DNA of 64,000 nucleotides from Roseiarcus sp963759955 (GTDB lineage: Bacteria > Pseudomonadota > Alphaproteobacteria > Rhizobiales > Beijerinckiaceae): contig CAVXCA010000026.1 in the NCBI GenBank assembly GCA_963759955.1, positions 1 to 64,000 on the forward strand. Reading direction: 5' to 3'. Under the pieces are notes generated by a model that ran no database searches, was not told the origin of the DNA, and worked only from the letters and a program-made list of their open reading frames with translations. Each line of letters opens with the position of its first letter. Position 1 is the stretch's first letter. The position numbers and the translations under genes were made by a program. Of the stretch, positions 45,640-56,848 are shown one piece after another.

Positions 45640-46341
45640 TCAGGCGATCGCGCCGATGGTTTCGACGCCGTTCGGGCCCGCGATCACGGCGGCGCTCGCC
45701 AGCCCGAGGAACAGGCCATGGTCGACGACGCCAGGAATGAACGCGAGCGCGCGATCGAGCGCTTCCGGGTCAAAGATCGCGCCGAAGGCGCAATCCAGGA
45801 TGTAATGACCGCCGTCGGTGACGAAAATTCGATCTTCGCGCCGGCGCAGTTCGATTGGCCCGGTCAACCCGAGAGCCGCGCACGCGCGCTCGACGCGCCG
45901 ACGCGTCGCGGCGAGGCCGAAGGGGACGACTTCGATCGGCAGAGGAAAGGCGCCCAGGCGCGCGACGCGTTTCGTCGAATCCGCGATCACCAGCATGCGC
46001 CGGGAAGACGCCGCAACGATCTTCTCGCGCAGCAAGGCGCCGCCGCCGCCTTTGATCAGACGCAGCGAGGAATCGATCTCGTCGGCGCCGTCGACGGTGA
46101 GGTCGAGTTCGGGAATCTCGTCCAGCGTCGCCAGCCGCACGCCGAGCGCCGCCGCCTGACGGAAAGTCGCCTCCGAGGTCGGCACGCCTACGACGTCGAG
46201 GCCTTGCCGAACGCCTTCGCCGATCAGATCGACGAAATGACGCGCGGTCGAGCCGGTGCCGAGACCGAGCTTCATTCCCGAGCGCACGAAGGTCATCGCG
46301 CGTTCGGCGGCTTGACGTTTGAAGACTTCGCTGTCCGACAA
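45640..46341 (-). CDS. rpiA: Ribose-5-phosphate isomerase A
   Basis: RpiA interconverts ribose 5-phosphate and ribulose 5-phosphate in the pentose phosphate pathway. The 233-residue protein shows LGLGTGSTARHFVD (phosphate loop), LDLTVDGADEID with catalytic acids, LIKGGGGALLREK, and VTDGGHYILDC. It starts with TTG 46341, supported by GGAG nine bases upstream; the sequence that follows (MSDSEVFKRQAAERA) matches the family N-terminus, so no later start is better. Confidence 0.94.
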   Translation of the reverse strand: MSDSEVFKRQAAERAMTFVRSGMKLGLGTGSTARHFVDLIGEGVRQGLDVVGVPTSEATFRQAAALGVRLATLDEIPELDLTVDGADEIDSSLRLIKGGGGALLREKIVAASSRRMLVIADSTKRVARLGAFPLPIEVVPFGLAATRRRVERACAALGLTGPIELRRREDRIFVTDGGHYILDCAFGAIFDPEALDRALAFIPGVVDHGLFLGLASAAVIAGPNGVETIGAIA

Positions 46342-46471
46342 AGGCCGAAACTCCGCAATCGCGTTGGGCGCGCGCGTCCACTCGCAAGCGTCGGCGCCCC
46401 GCCGGGGCGTCGCGCGCCGATGGCCTAGCGGCTCGGCGGCAGAAAGGCAACTCGCGGCGAGGCCGGATCGC

Positions 46472-47773
<1,302 letters not shown>

Positions 47774-48057
47774 GGCGTTCCTCGTATGGCGCGGCTTGGC
47801 GCTGAGAGGCCCTGCGCCCAACCCGTGAGCGCGAGCCTCGATTTGCAACGGTCTTATTGCACCGCAGCATCAACCATGACGCGGCGCACGGCTAAAATCA
47901 ATCCCACTTTTGGCTCTTCGAGCGCTACGCATTTCGTGCGGTCATGTTCACCGGCCGCAAAGGAATTTCAGGATATGAGGGGCGCGGGACGCGCCGTGCG
48001 CCGTAACGTCCCATGCGGAACTTGCCGCGCCGCAGTGCGGAACGAGGAAAAGCCGAA

Positions 48058-48372
48058 ATGGCCGCCATGTCGCCCTTTTTCACCATGATCAACTCGCTCG
48101 AAGGGTTCGAGTTCGTCTGCTTTTGGCTCGCGGCGTTCGTCGGATTCGTCCTGATCGGATTTCTGCTCGACTACCTCATGGGTCGGCAAGGTTTCGGCCC
48201 TTACGTCAACTCCGTGCTGGCGGTCGGCGGCGTGTGCGCCGGGCTCTACGTGCGATACAACTATTGTCTGCCGTATGTTCGCTATGAGCCCTATTTGAGC
48301 TTCGGCCTGTTGTTCACGGCGCCGGTCTTCCTGGTCCTGATCTTGAGCTTCATGCGAACGCGGGTCTTTTAG
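48058..48372 (+). CDS. Small membrane protein of unknown function
   Basis: The 104-residue product has three predicted membrane helices: about FVCFWLAAFVGFVLIGFLLD, YVNSVLAVGGVCAGLYVRY and LSFGLLFTAPVFLVLILSF. Charged residues are few. ATG 48058 follows GAGGAAAAG at acceptable distance; an in-frame start at 48013 adds basic residues without a ribosome site. I do not recognise the family. It stands alone between ccrA and a convergent regulator gene. Confidence 0.7.
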   Translation: MAAMSPFFTMINSLEGFEFVCFWLAAFVGFVLIGFLLDYLMGRQGFGPYVNSVLAVGGVCAGLYVRYNYCLPYVRYEPYLSFGLLFTAPVFLVLILSFMRTRVF

Positions 48373-48374
48373 GC

Positions 48375-48425
48375 TCGAACGATCGAACGCGGCGCTTTTT
48401 CATTCCCGCAGCTTTGATCGTTCGA
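48375..48425. terminator. Inverted repeat between convergent genes
   Basis: TCGAACGATC (48375-48384) and GATCGTTCGA (48416-48425) are perfect 10-base arms around a 31-base loop that includes CTTTTT. They lie between the ends of two convergent genes (48372 and 48430). A bidirectional transcription stop is plausible, although the loop is long and no strong T-run follows. Confidence 0.4.
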
Positions 48426-48429
48426 CGCG

Positions 48430-49211
48430 CTATGACCGCGGAATATCGGGCTTCGACGCGCCAACGCGCATGACGGCCTGGGTGCGGTTCGCCGCGTGCA
48501 GTTTTCTCATGATGCTGCGCAGATGCACCTTGACCGTGCTTTCGGACATTTGCAGATCGAAGGCGATGTTCTTGTTTGCGCGACCGGCGCGCAAGCTGTT
48601 GAGAACATCGCGTTCGCGCGCGGTGAGACTTTCTCGAGGGGCGCGGGCAATTCGTTCGGGCGCGCGGCGGCGGGCGGGACGGCGTCCTGCGGCGGGCGCT
48701 GTGCGGCGAGAGCTCGACCGTTCGCTTCTTCCTGGCGATCGAAGAGCTCGGCCGGCAGAAAGCTTCCGCCCGCCGCCATCAGCCTGACCGAGGCGACGGC
48801 GATCTCCACGCTTGCGCTCGGCATCACGATCCCAGCGACGCCCAGCGTTGTGACCAATTTTGCGACGGCCGCATTGTCGGCATGCAGATAGGCGCCGATC
48901 GGCGATCCCGCGGCGACGCGGCGCAACGTTTCGAAGGCGCCGCGCAACTGCGCCGGTTCGCATCCCGAGCGCGGATCAAGGCCGATCAGCACGAGGCGGG
49001 CAGGTCCCGGAACGACTTCGTCGACGGAGGTCGCGCCCTCGACCGCCACGTCGGGGAGGAACGACACGAGCGCGTACGCGAGGCACTCGCGAAGCCACTT
49101 TCGCGATTCGATCAGGACGATGCGCGCGGCCTGCGGTTTCCCGCTTGGCGCGGCGGGGCCTCCTTGGGTCTGCCGACTGCCGCCGGCCGGATTTCGATCG
49201 CGCTCGCTCAT
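48430..49211 (-). pseudogene. LuxR-type response regulator, one-base frameshift between domains
   Basis: The N-terminal frame (from ATG 49211, or GTG 49241) holds a receiver-like domain: ARIVLIESRKWLRECLAYAL, LVLIGLDPRSG and a late GVAGIVMPSASVEIAVASVRLM. The usual phosphate-accepting aspartate block is degenerate. The C-terminal frame holds a complete NarL/LuxR helix-turn-helix: SLTARERDVLNSLRAGRANK followed by IAFDLQMSESTVKVHLRSIM. Joining them needs one missing base, most simply in the A-run at 48630-48632 (TTT on the plus strand). Corrected, it would be a typical one-piece regulator of about 260 residues. Sequencing error is likely. No sensor kinase is nearby. Confidence 0.75.
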
Positions 49212-49241
49212 TCGCCCAGGCCGCGCATTTTGCGATCCCAC

Positions 49242-49846
49242 TCGAGAGTATTTGTTTCCAAATCAGAGACGGCGCCCACGGCGCGGCGTCCAATTCTCGG
49301 TTGATCTCCAGGCGCGGCGCAATTTGCGGGCCACCGCCACGTGTAACGTTACGGGACGAAAGCGATTTCGATCGATCCGCCTGAGGGCCGCAACTTTCAC
49401 AACGCGTCGACGATCTTTGTCGCGCCGCCAAGTTGCCGACCGGCTCTGTTCGCGTGCTTGGCCACGCCGACGAAGGCGGCCGCCTCCGGCCGGTCGGAAC
49501 GACAGTCGATCGGGGCCTATCGTCGCGCACCCCACCGATGAAAACGTAACTCCGCGGCACTGGCGAAAGTGCTGAAATCAAAGATGGTTATGCCCAGCGT
49601 TCTATCCCGGGAATAGCCCTAGGCGCGTGGCTACAATGGACAAATATGCGTCCATATTGCTGACATAATTATTGGTAAAATGACCGATGTTGGCATTTTG
49701 TAACGGCTCAATCGCATCGAATGTGCGATACAGCTTGTGTACTGTTCATATCCAGTATTAACACCCTCATCACGAGCCAACAATAATCGTCGATAGCCAT
49801 ACTAGTGTGGTTGTTGTTCCGTCTATTGTAGACAAGGAGTGAGTAT
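49242..49846. other. Intergenic region, AT-rich in its second half
   Basis: I find no gene here. From about 49570 the sequence turns AT-rich in contrast to its surroundings. It carries overlapping inverted repeats ATGGAC-N8-GTCCAT (49636-49655) and AATATG-CGTC-CATATT (49643-49658), and GTCTA-TTG-TAGAC (49821-49833) shortly before the CHAP-domain gene. These look like a promoter and operator region for that gene. Confidence 0.4.
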
Positions 49847-50332
49847 TTGAGACGAACACTACTGACGGCCGCGCTCATGGCGGCTTTTTTGTTGCCGGCA
49901 GCCGCGCAGCCGAGCGGACAACCGGAAACCCCGATGACTTCCGATTCAACTGCTGGTTCGTCTGCGCACTGGAGCGCAGGAGGCGACGTGCTCGTCGAGG
50001 CGGGGCGATGGATCGGTTCGGGCAACATGACAGGCACATTCGGCCCGTGGTGCGCGGACGCGGTTTCCTTCTGGCTGCGCCGCACCGGCCACCGGCCGCT
50101 CGCCAATCGTATGGCCGCCTCGGCGCTCGCCTACGGCCGGCGCCTGCCCGGCCCGCAAGCCGGCGCGATCGCGGTGATGAGCACGCACCGCGCCTGGGCC
50201 GGCCATGTCGGCCTTGTCGAGGGCGTCGAGCCGGACGGCTCGATCCGCCTCATTTCCGGCAACTGGGGCCACCGCGTCGCCGAGGCGGTCATCCCGCGCA
50301 ACTCCGTCGTCGCGTTCGTCGAGGTGCAATAA
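49847..50332 (+). CDS. Secreted CHAP-domain (NlpC/P60-like) protein
   Basis: The 161-residue product has a signal peptide (MRRTLLTAALMAAFLLPAAAQ), a short polar linker and a small cysteine amidase/peptidase domain. The likely catalytic cysteine lies in FGPWCADAVSFWL, and the histidine in AWAGHVGLVEGV; SGNWGHRV follows. Such proteins cut peptidoglycan peptides or act as effectors. The start is TTG 49847, supported by AAGGAG seven to eight bases upstream; no ATG or GTG competes. It lies alone behind an AT-rich upstream region. Confidence 0.8.
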   Translation: MRRTLLTAALMAAFLLPAAAQPSGQPETPMTSDSTAGSSAHWSAGGDVLVEAGRWIGSGNMTGTFGPWCADAVSFWLRRTGHRPLANRMAASALAYGRRLPGPQAGAIAVMSTHRAWAGHVGLVEGVEPDGSIRLISGNWGHRVAEAVIPRNSVVAFVEVQ

Positions 50333-50511
50333 CAGGACGGCGGCGAGAGCGAGGCCCGTTTGCTTTGAAGCGCGGCCTCGCTCTTAAGTTCCGGGCGCGG
50401 GGCGCCTTGCCGAACCGCCGCGCCGATCGGCCAGCCTGCTAGCCCTCGCCGCGCTTTTCTGCGATTGTGCTGTGCACAAAATCGAGCGAGACGAAACGGA
50501 GACGGCGCGCA

Positions 50512-52534
50512 ATGCAAGCGGGTGGTAAATCGGAAACGATGGCGGCGCGCGACAAGCCGTGGATTTTCCGCACCTACGCTGGCCATTCCAACGCGGTCGA
50601 ATCCAATCGCCTCTATCGCGGCAATCTGGCCAAGGGCCAGACCGGCCTCTCCATCGCCTTCGATCTGCCCACTCAGACTGGCTACGACAGCGATCACCCC
50701 TTGGCGCGCGGCGAGGTCGGCAAGGTCGGCGTCGCGATCTCCCACATCGGCGACATGCGGGCCCTGTTCGAGGGCATACCGCTCGCCTCGATGAACACGT
50801 CGATGACGATCAACGCCACCGCCCCCTGGTTGATGGCGCTCTACGTCGCCGTCGCCGACGAACAGGGTGCGCCGCGCGCCCAGCTTCAGGGCACCACCCA
50901 GAACGACATCATCAAGGAATATCTCTCCCGCGGCTCTTACGTCTTCGCGCCCGGCCCGTCGCTGCGCCTGACCAAGGACCTGATTCTGTTTTGCGCGCGC
51001 GAAACGCCGAAATGGAACCCGATGAACGTCTGCTCCTATCATCTCCAGGAAGCGGGAGCGACGCCGGTGCAGGAGCTCAGCTACGCGTTGGCGACGGCGA
51101 TCGCCGTTCTCGACCGCGTGCGCGAGTTCGGGCGAAGTCGACGCGGCCGGCTTCGCCAACGTCGTCGGCGGCATTTCGTTCTTCGTCAACGCCGGCATGC
51201 GGTTCGTCACCGAGCTCGCCAAGATGCGCGCGTTCACCGAGCTGTGGGACGAAATCACCCGCGAACGTTACGGCGTCGCCGATCCCGCCAAGCGCCGCTT
51301 CCGCTACGGCGTGCAGGTCAATTCGTTGGGGTTGACCGAGCAGCAGCCCGAGAACAACGCCTACCGCATCCTGATCGAGATGCTCTCGGTCGTGTTGTCG
51401 AAGAAAGCGCGCGCCCGCGCCGTCCAGTTGCCGGCGTGGAACGAGGCGCTCGGCCTGCCGCGTCCGTTCGACCAGCAATGGTCGCTGCGCCTGCAGCAGA
51501 TCATGGCGTTCGAGACCGATCTTCTGGAATACGGCGACATTTTCGACGGCAGCGCCGTCATCGAGGACCGCGTCGCCGCGTTGAAACGCGAGGCGATGGC
51601 CGAGCTCGCCGCGATCGACGCGATGGGCGGCGCGATCGCCGCGATCGAATCGGGCGAAATGAAACGCAAGCTGGTCGAATCCAACACCCGCCGGCTCGAG
51701 GCGATCGAACGCGGCGAACAGCGCGTCGTCGGCGTCAATTGCTTCACGACGAGCGAGCCCTCGCCGCTGATGGCGGGCGACAGCGCGATCCTGACGCTCT
51801 CGCCCGAGGTCGAGGCGGAGCAGGTCGCGCGCCTGAAGGCATGGCGCGCGACGCGCGACGAATCGCGCGTGGCTGCGGCGCTCGAAGCCTTGCGCGCCGC
51901 GGCCAAGAGCGGCGCCAATATCATGCCGGCCTCGATCGAGGCCGCCAAGACGGGCGTGACGACCGGCGAATGGGGAGCGGCGCTGCGCGCCGAATTCGGC
52001 GAATACCGCGCCCCCACCGGCGTCAGTCCGCGGGCGCGCCAGGAGGCCGCCGATCTCGACCCGCTGCGCGGCGAGGTCGAGCGGGTGTCGCTCAAGCTCG
52101 GCCACCGCTTGAAGTTCCTGGTCGGCAAGCCGGGGCTCGACGGCCACTCGAACGGCGCCGAACAGATCGCGGTGCGCGCCACCGACGCCGGCATGGACGT
52201 CGTCTACGACGGCATTCGCCTCACCCCGCAAGAGATCGTCGAGCGGGCCAAGGCCGGGGTCGATTGCGTCGGCCTGTCGATCCTTTCAGGATCGCATCTG
52301 GCGATGACGCACGAAGTTCTGGAGCTCATGAAGGCGGCGGGTCTTAGCCGCGTGCCGGTGGTCGTGGGCGGCATCATCCCCCCCGACGACGCCGAGAAAT
52401 TGCGCGCCGCCGGCGTCGCGGCGGTCTATACCCCCAAGGATTTCGCCATCAACGGCATTATCGGCGACGTCGTGGCGCATGTCGAACGCGGGTTCGAGGA
52501 GCGGGCGCGGAGCGCGGGAGCAGGGTTGGCGTGA
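50512..52534 (+). pseudogene. ecm: Ethylmalonyl-CoA mutase (B12-dependent), one-base frameshift
   Basis: Ecm rearranges ethylmalonyl-CoA to methylsuccinyl-CoA after the Ccr step. The first frame reads DKPWIFRTYAGHSNAVESN, AFDLPTQTGYDSDHP, SMNTSMTINATAPW to AIAVLDRVREF. It then continues in another frame as GEVDAAGFANVVGGISFFVN, and ends with the B12-binding domain containing FLVGKPGLDGHSNGAEQ. One surplus G in GGG (51130-51132) explains the shift. Corrected, the protein has 673 residues, the expected length. Everything else is intact and ccrA is present, so a base error is the likely cause. Confidence 0.9.
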
Positions 52535-52927
52535 ATCGCAACGACGCAGGGAGCGCGGCCGGCCGCGGGCGCCGACGCGGGGGCCGCAGGATTCGCGTCG
52601 CGGCGCTCGGGGCGGTGAGCGGAGCCAGCGCATCGCGGCGGGGGCAGCGGTCGGGTCGACTGAGGGCGGCGCCGTTTTCGGGCGCGATGGTTTGTTTTCA
52701 AGGACTTGCGTGACGAATTTCCGCCGGGCCACCGCGCGGCGAGGCCTTCGCCCGCCAGCGGACGCCAGGCCGTCGAGGGGTTGGGTCAACGAAATAATGC
52801 GATTCGTATCACCGTAATTCGTATCCTGCCCTGTAATTCCAGCGCGTCGGCGCTGCGCGTTTGCCTGAATCCGCCAGTCCCGGTATATTTATCTCGAAAC
52901 GTGAGGCCATCGGGGGAATGTCGGTTC
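52535..52927. other. Intergenic region behind ecm
   Basis: I see no supportable gene. The first 150 bases are very GC-rich, and from about 52790 the composition shifts to AT-richer sequence that continues to about 53930. The shift may mark the edge of foreign DNA. Confidence 0.4.
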
Positions 52928-53447
52928 ATGCAGCCTTTACCGTACTTCAAATCCATCGGTGTTTTGTTTTTGTCGATGGCGCCTACGGTGATTTTTTTGC
53001 CTCACGATGTATTTCGTACTTGGTATGAAATCGGAAGCTGTGGGCCTTCTGATATTTGGCCTAACCGTAGTGTTCTGGATGGCCTGTCTTTATCGTCTGG
53101 CGACATTGTTTCTTTTCGACAGGACGGATTCGGCCGAACTTCAGCTTATCGGCGCTGTGCGGTTCGGCGAGGCCATTGACGCATTTTTGACCGGGAAAGG
53201 CGCAACCTGGCCGTTCGCAAAACTCTCTGCATCGAAGCATATGCTTCGACTGCAAACGCCTTGGGGCGATTTTGTCAGGCAAAACAACGACCAATTTGGC
53301 GCGATTCACAAGACCGGTTCGAGCAAATTTCGCTTCGACGGATTTGAGTCAACCGCCGGCCAGCCGATCACGTTCTTCGTGATGCCGTGGGACGCGGCGA
53401 AGATCGAGCGTGAACTGGGGGCGCTTGGCTATTGCGTCGAATATTGA
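52928..53447 (+). pseudogene. Small membrane-anchored hypothetical protein, apparent one-base frameshift
   Basis: From ATG 52928 the frame gives MQPLPYFKSIGVLFLSMAPTVIF, and it continues in another frame as CLTMYFVLGMKSEAVGLLIF and WMACLYRLATLFLFDRTDSAE to GALGYCVEY. A run of seven T (52992-52998) lies exactly at the switch; six T would join the frames. Corrected, the protein has 172 residues with two membrane helices at the N-terminus and a soluble domain of unknown function. The family is unknown to me. Codon use and base composition are less GC-rich than its neighbours. The alternative is a shorter gene starting at 53007. Confidence 0.6.
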
Positions 53448-53499
53448 ATTTGTTCCGTAGGACTTCCGTCTGCGGATAAACATAGGGATCGTCGCTCAT
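53430..53499 (-). pseudogene. Remnant of a Fic-family protein N-terminus
   Basis: From an ATG at 53499 the minus strand reads MSDDPYVYPQTEVLRNKFNI, which strongly resembles the conserved N-terminus of Fic/DOC AMP-transferase proteins (DPYVYPGT.VLRNKLGI). The likeness stops after about 21 residues, where the membrane-protein gene on the other strand ends. No Fic core motif (HPFxxGNGR) is found nearby, so only the first codons survive. The frame is open upstream to 53841 without recognisable features. Confidence 0.55.
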
Positions 53500-53935
53500 G
53501 CCGACTGTTCTGAGGGTAGCGCCAGTTGCGCGATTGGTGGCGCGTAACCGCCACAGGGAGGCATTCTGAGCAACCGCGATATTGAACCCGTCCGTGTTGA
53601 TGTAGCTCTTTCCTCTCGCAGAGACTCTCCACACTCGCTTCGCGCTCATTTTCCTTTTTGTCTCGGTCGGTTCGGCAGGGAGCGCCGTCGACCTCATGGA
53701 AGCGACTTTTTCCGAAGCCGGAAGTTTTTTGGCCTCCATGAGAAAAGACGGCGCGGCGGGTCGGCGGGAGCGGCCGTCAAGCACGGAACCGGCTGCGTCT
53801 CGTCGAAGGGGATGCCGGGGAATACGCCAGGGCATACACACAAGTAGAATTCCCGTTGTTCGTAAGATAGATACGCCTCATGAAGACGCGCCCTTATTCA
53901 ATTTTCGTTAGACGGCGCTCAACAGGCGAGCGCTC
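53500..53935. other. Intergenic region upstream of the Fic remnant and behind phaB
   Basis: This AT-richer stretch has open minus-strand frame in part (for example from an ATG at about 53649, reading MSAKRVWRVSARGKSYINTD) that runs straight into the Fic remnant. I cannot support it as a gene. It may be degraded toxin-antitoxin DNA. Confidence 0.35.
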
Positions 53936-54661
53936 TCACGCCATATACTGGCCGCCATTCGCGGTCAGGGTCGATCCCGTGATGAACCCGGCGTCGTCGG
54001 AGACGAGGAACAGCACGCAGCGCGCGATCTCCTCGGGCTGGCCGAGCCGGCGCACCGGGATCTGCGGAATGATCGATTTCTCCAACACTTCTTTGGGCAC
54101 CGCCATCACCATCTCGGTGGCGATGTAGCCCGGGCAGATCGCATTGACGGTGACGCCCTTGTTGGCGTTCTCCTGCGCGAGCGCCTTGGTGAAGCCGAGA
54201 TCGCCGGCCTTCGCGGCCGAATAGTTGACCTGCCCCATCTGACCCTTCTGGCCGTTGATCGAGGAGATGTTGACGATGCGCCCGAAGCCGCGCTCGCGCA
54301 TGCCTTCGATCACCGGGCGGCACATGTTGAACAGCGAGCTGAGGTTGGTGTTGATGACCGCGTACCATTGTTCCGGGGTCATCTTGTGGAACATGCCGTC
54401 CTTGGTGATTCCGGCGTTGTTGACGAGAATCTCGACCGGACCGAGATCCTTGGCGACCTCGGCGAGGCCGGCCGAGCAAGCCTCGAAGCTGGCCACGTCC
54501 CATTTGTAGACGTGAACTCCGGTTTCAGCCTTGAACTTCGCGGCCGCTTCGTCGTTGCCGTGGTAAGTCGCCGCAACGCTGTATCCGGCCGCAGCCAGGG
54601 CCTTCGAAACAGCGGCGCCGATCCCGCGCGTGCCACCGGTGACGACTGCGACTTTGCTCAT
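53936..54661 (-). CDS. phaB: Acetoacetyl-CoA reductase (PhaB)
   Basis: PhaB reduces acetoacetyl-CoA to (R)-3-hydroxybutyryl-CoA with NADPH for polyhydroxybutyrate synthesis. It also feeds Ccr through crotonyl-CoA. The 241-residue SDR has TGGTRGIG, NNAG, the catalytic S-Y-K in ISSINGQKGQMGQVNYSAAKAG, and the PhaB-typical GMFHKMTPEQW. ATG 54661 has an excellent AAAGGAG upstream. It follows phaA on the same strand after 97 bases. Confidence 0.96.
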   Translation of the reverse strand: MSKVAVVTGGTRGIGAAVSKALAAAGYSVAATYHGNDEAAAKFKAETGVHVYKWDVASFEACSAGLAEVAKDLGPVEILVNNAGITKDGMFHKMTPEQWYAVINTNLSSLFNMCRPVIEGMRERGFGRIVNISSINGQKGQMGQVNYSAAKAGDLGFTKALAQENANKGVTVNAICPGYIATEMVMAVPKEVLEKSIIPQIPVRRLGQPEEIARCVLFLVSDDAGFITGSTLTANGGQYMA

Positions 54662-54758
54662 CTTTCTCTCCTTTGATGACGCGTTTCCCCACGGCGCCGC
54701 CTCGTCGGGCGGCGTCCTTGCCGTTATCGAATCGCCGCGTCGAACCGCGGCGCTTCGT

Positions 54759-55937
<1,179 letters not shown>

Positions 55938-56226
55938 AGCGCACTCCCTTTGGAAAACCGCGATAGCGCCGAGATGGGCGTCAGCGTCTTTCGCTTCGGG
56001 ATCGTCTTACACGAACGCCGTCGGCCGACGCCAGTGGCGAATGGAACGAGAGGGCGTTCGGCGAGGCCGCCCAATGAGGACGATTTTAGCGAATTTGGCG
56101 ACAACTCGATGAAAATATCGCGTTCCGACGGGCGCCGCAGCGCAAAAAAGTGTTTGGAGGACGCCAAAAAGGGCTTATCCTCCCAAAGTCCGGCTAGGAC
56201 GAGCGTAGAGTGGAAACGGTAGAGCG

Positions 56227-56820
56227 ATGTCGAATTCAACCACGCCGATCACCATCAAGAAATACGCGAACAGGCGTCTCTACAACACCGCTTCCAGCGC
56301 CTACGTCACCCTCGCCGATTTGGCGAAAATGGTTAAGACGGGCGAAGATTTCGTCGTCTACGACGCCAAGACGAACGAAGATATCACGCGCTCGGTTCTC
56401 GCACAGATCATCTTCGAACAGGAAGGCATCGAGGGCCAATCGCTGCTGCCGATCACCTTCTTGCGTCAAATCATCCGCTTCTACGGCGACAGCGTGCAAG
56501 CGCTGCTTCCCAGCTATCTCGAATACTCGATCGACCAGTTCAACGGCGAGAAGCAGGCGATGCGCGAGGCGGCGAGCCGCGCGTTCGGCCAAGGCCCGTT
56601 CTCGGCCTCCTCGTTCAGCGCGCTCCAAGAAATGACGCGCAAGAACCTCGCGGCCTTTACGCAGGCGCTAGGCCTTTTTTCCCCGTTCGCGGGCGGCGCG
56701 GCGCCGTCGAACGGAGCCCAGAAGCCCGAAGCGCCCGTGGCCAACGCCGATATCGACGAACTGAAGGCGCAATTGGCGGAGATGCGGCGGCGTCTGGACA
56801 GCATCGCCGAAAAGAGCTGA
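56227..56820 (+). CDS. phaR: Polyhydroxyalkanoate synthesis repressor PhaR
   Basis: PhaR binds DNA and PHB granules and represses phasin and pha genes until polymer accumulates. The 197-residue protein has the conserved N-terminal PHB/PHA accumulation domain (ITIKKYANRRLYNTASSAYV, then LADLAKMVKTGEDFVVYDAK and ARSVLAQIIFEQE-like block) and a C-terminal coiled region (IDELKAQLAEMRRRLDSIAE). It is divergent from phaA with a 289-base spacer that may hold its own target site. Confidence 0.94.
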   Translation: MSNSTTPITIKKYANRRLYNTASSAYVTLADLAKMVKTGEDFVVYDAKTNEDITRSVLAQIIFEQEGIEGQSLLPITFLRQIIRFYGDSVQALLPSYLEYSIDQFNGEKQAMREAASRAFGQGPFSASSFSALQEMTRKNLAAFTQALGLFSPFAGGAAPSNGAQKPEAPVANADIDELKAQLAEMRRRLDSIAEKS

Positions 56821-56848
56821 TCGCCGCCGCGAGGCCAGGAGCAAGCGC

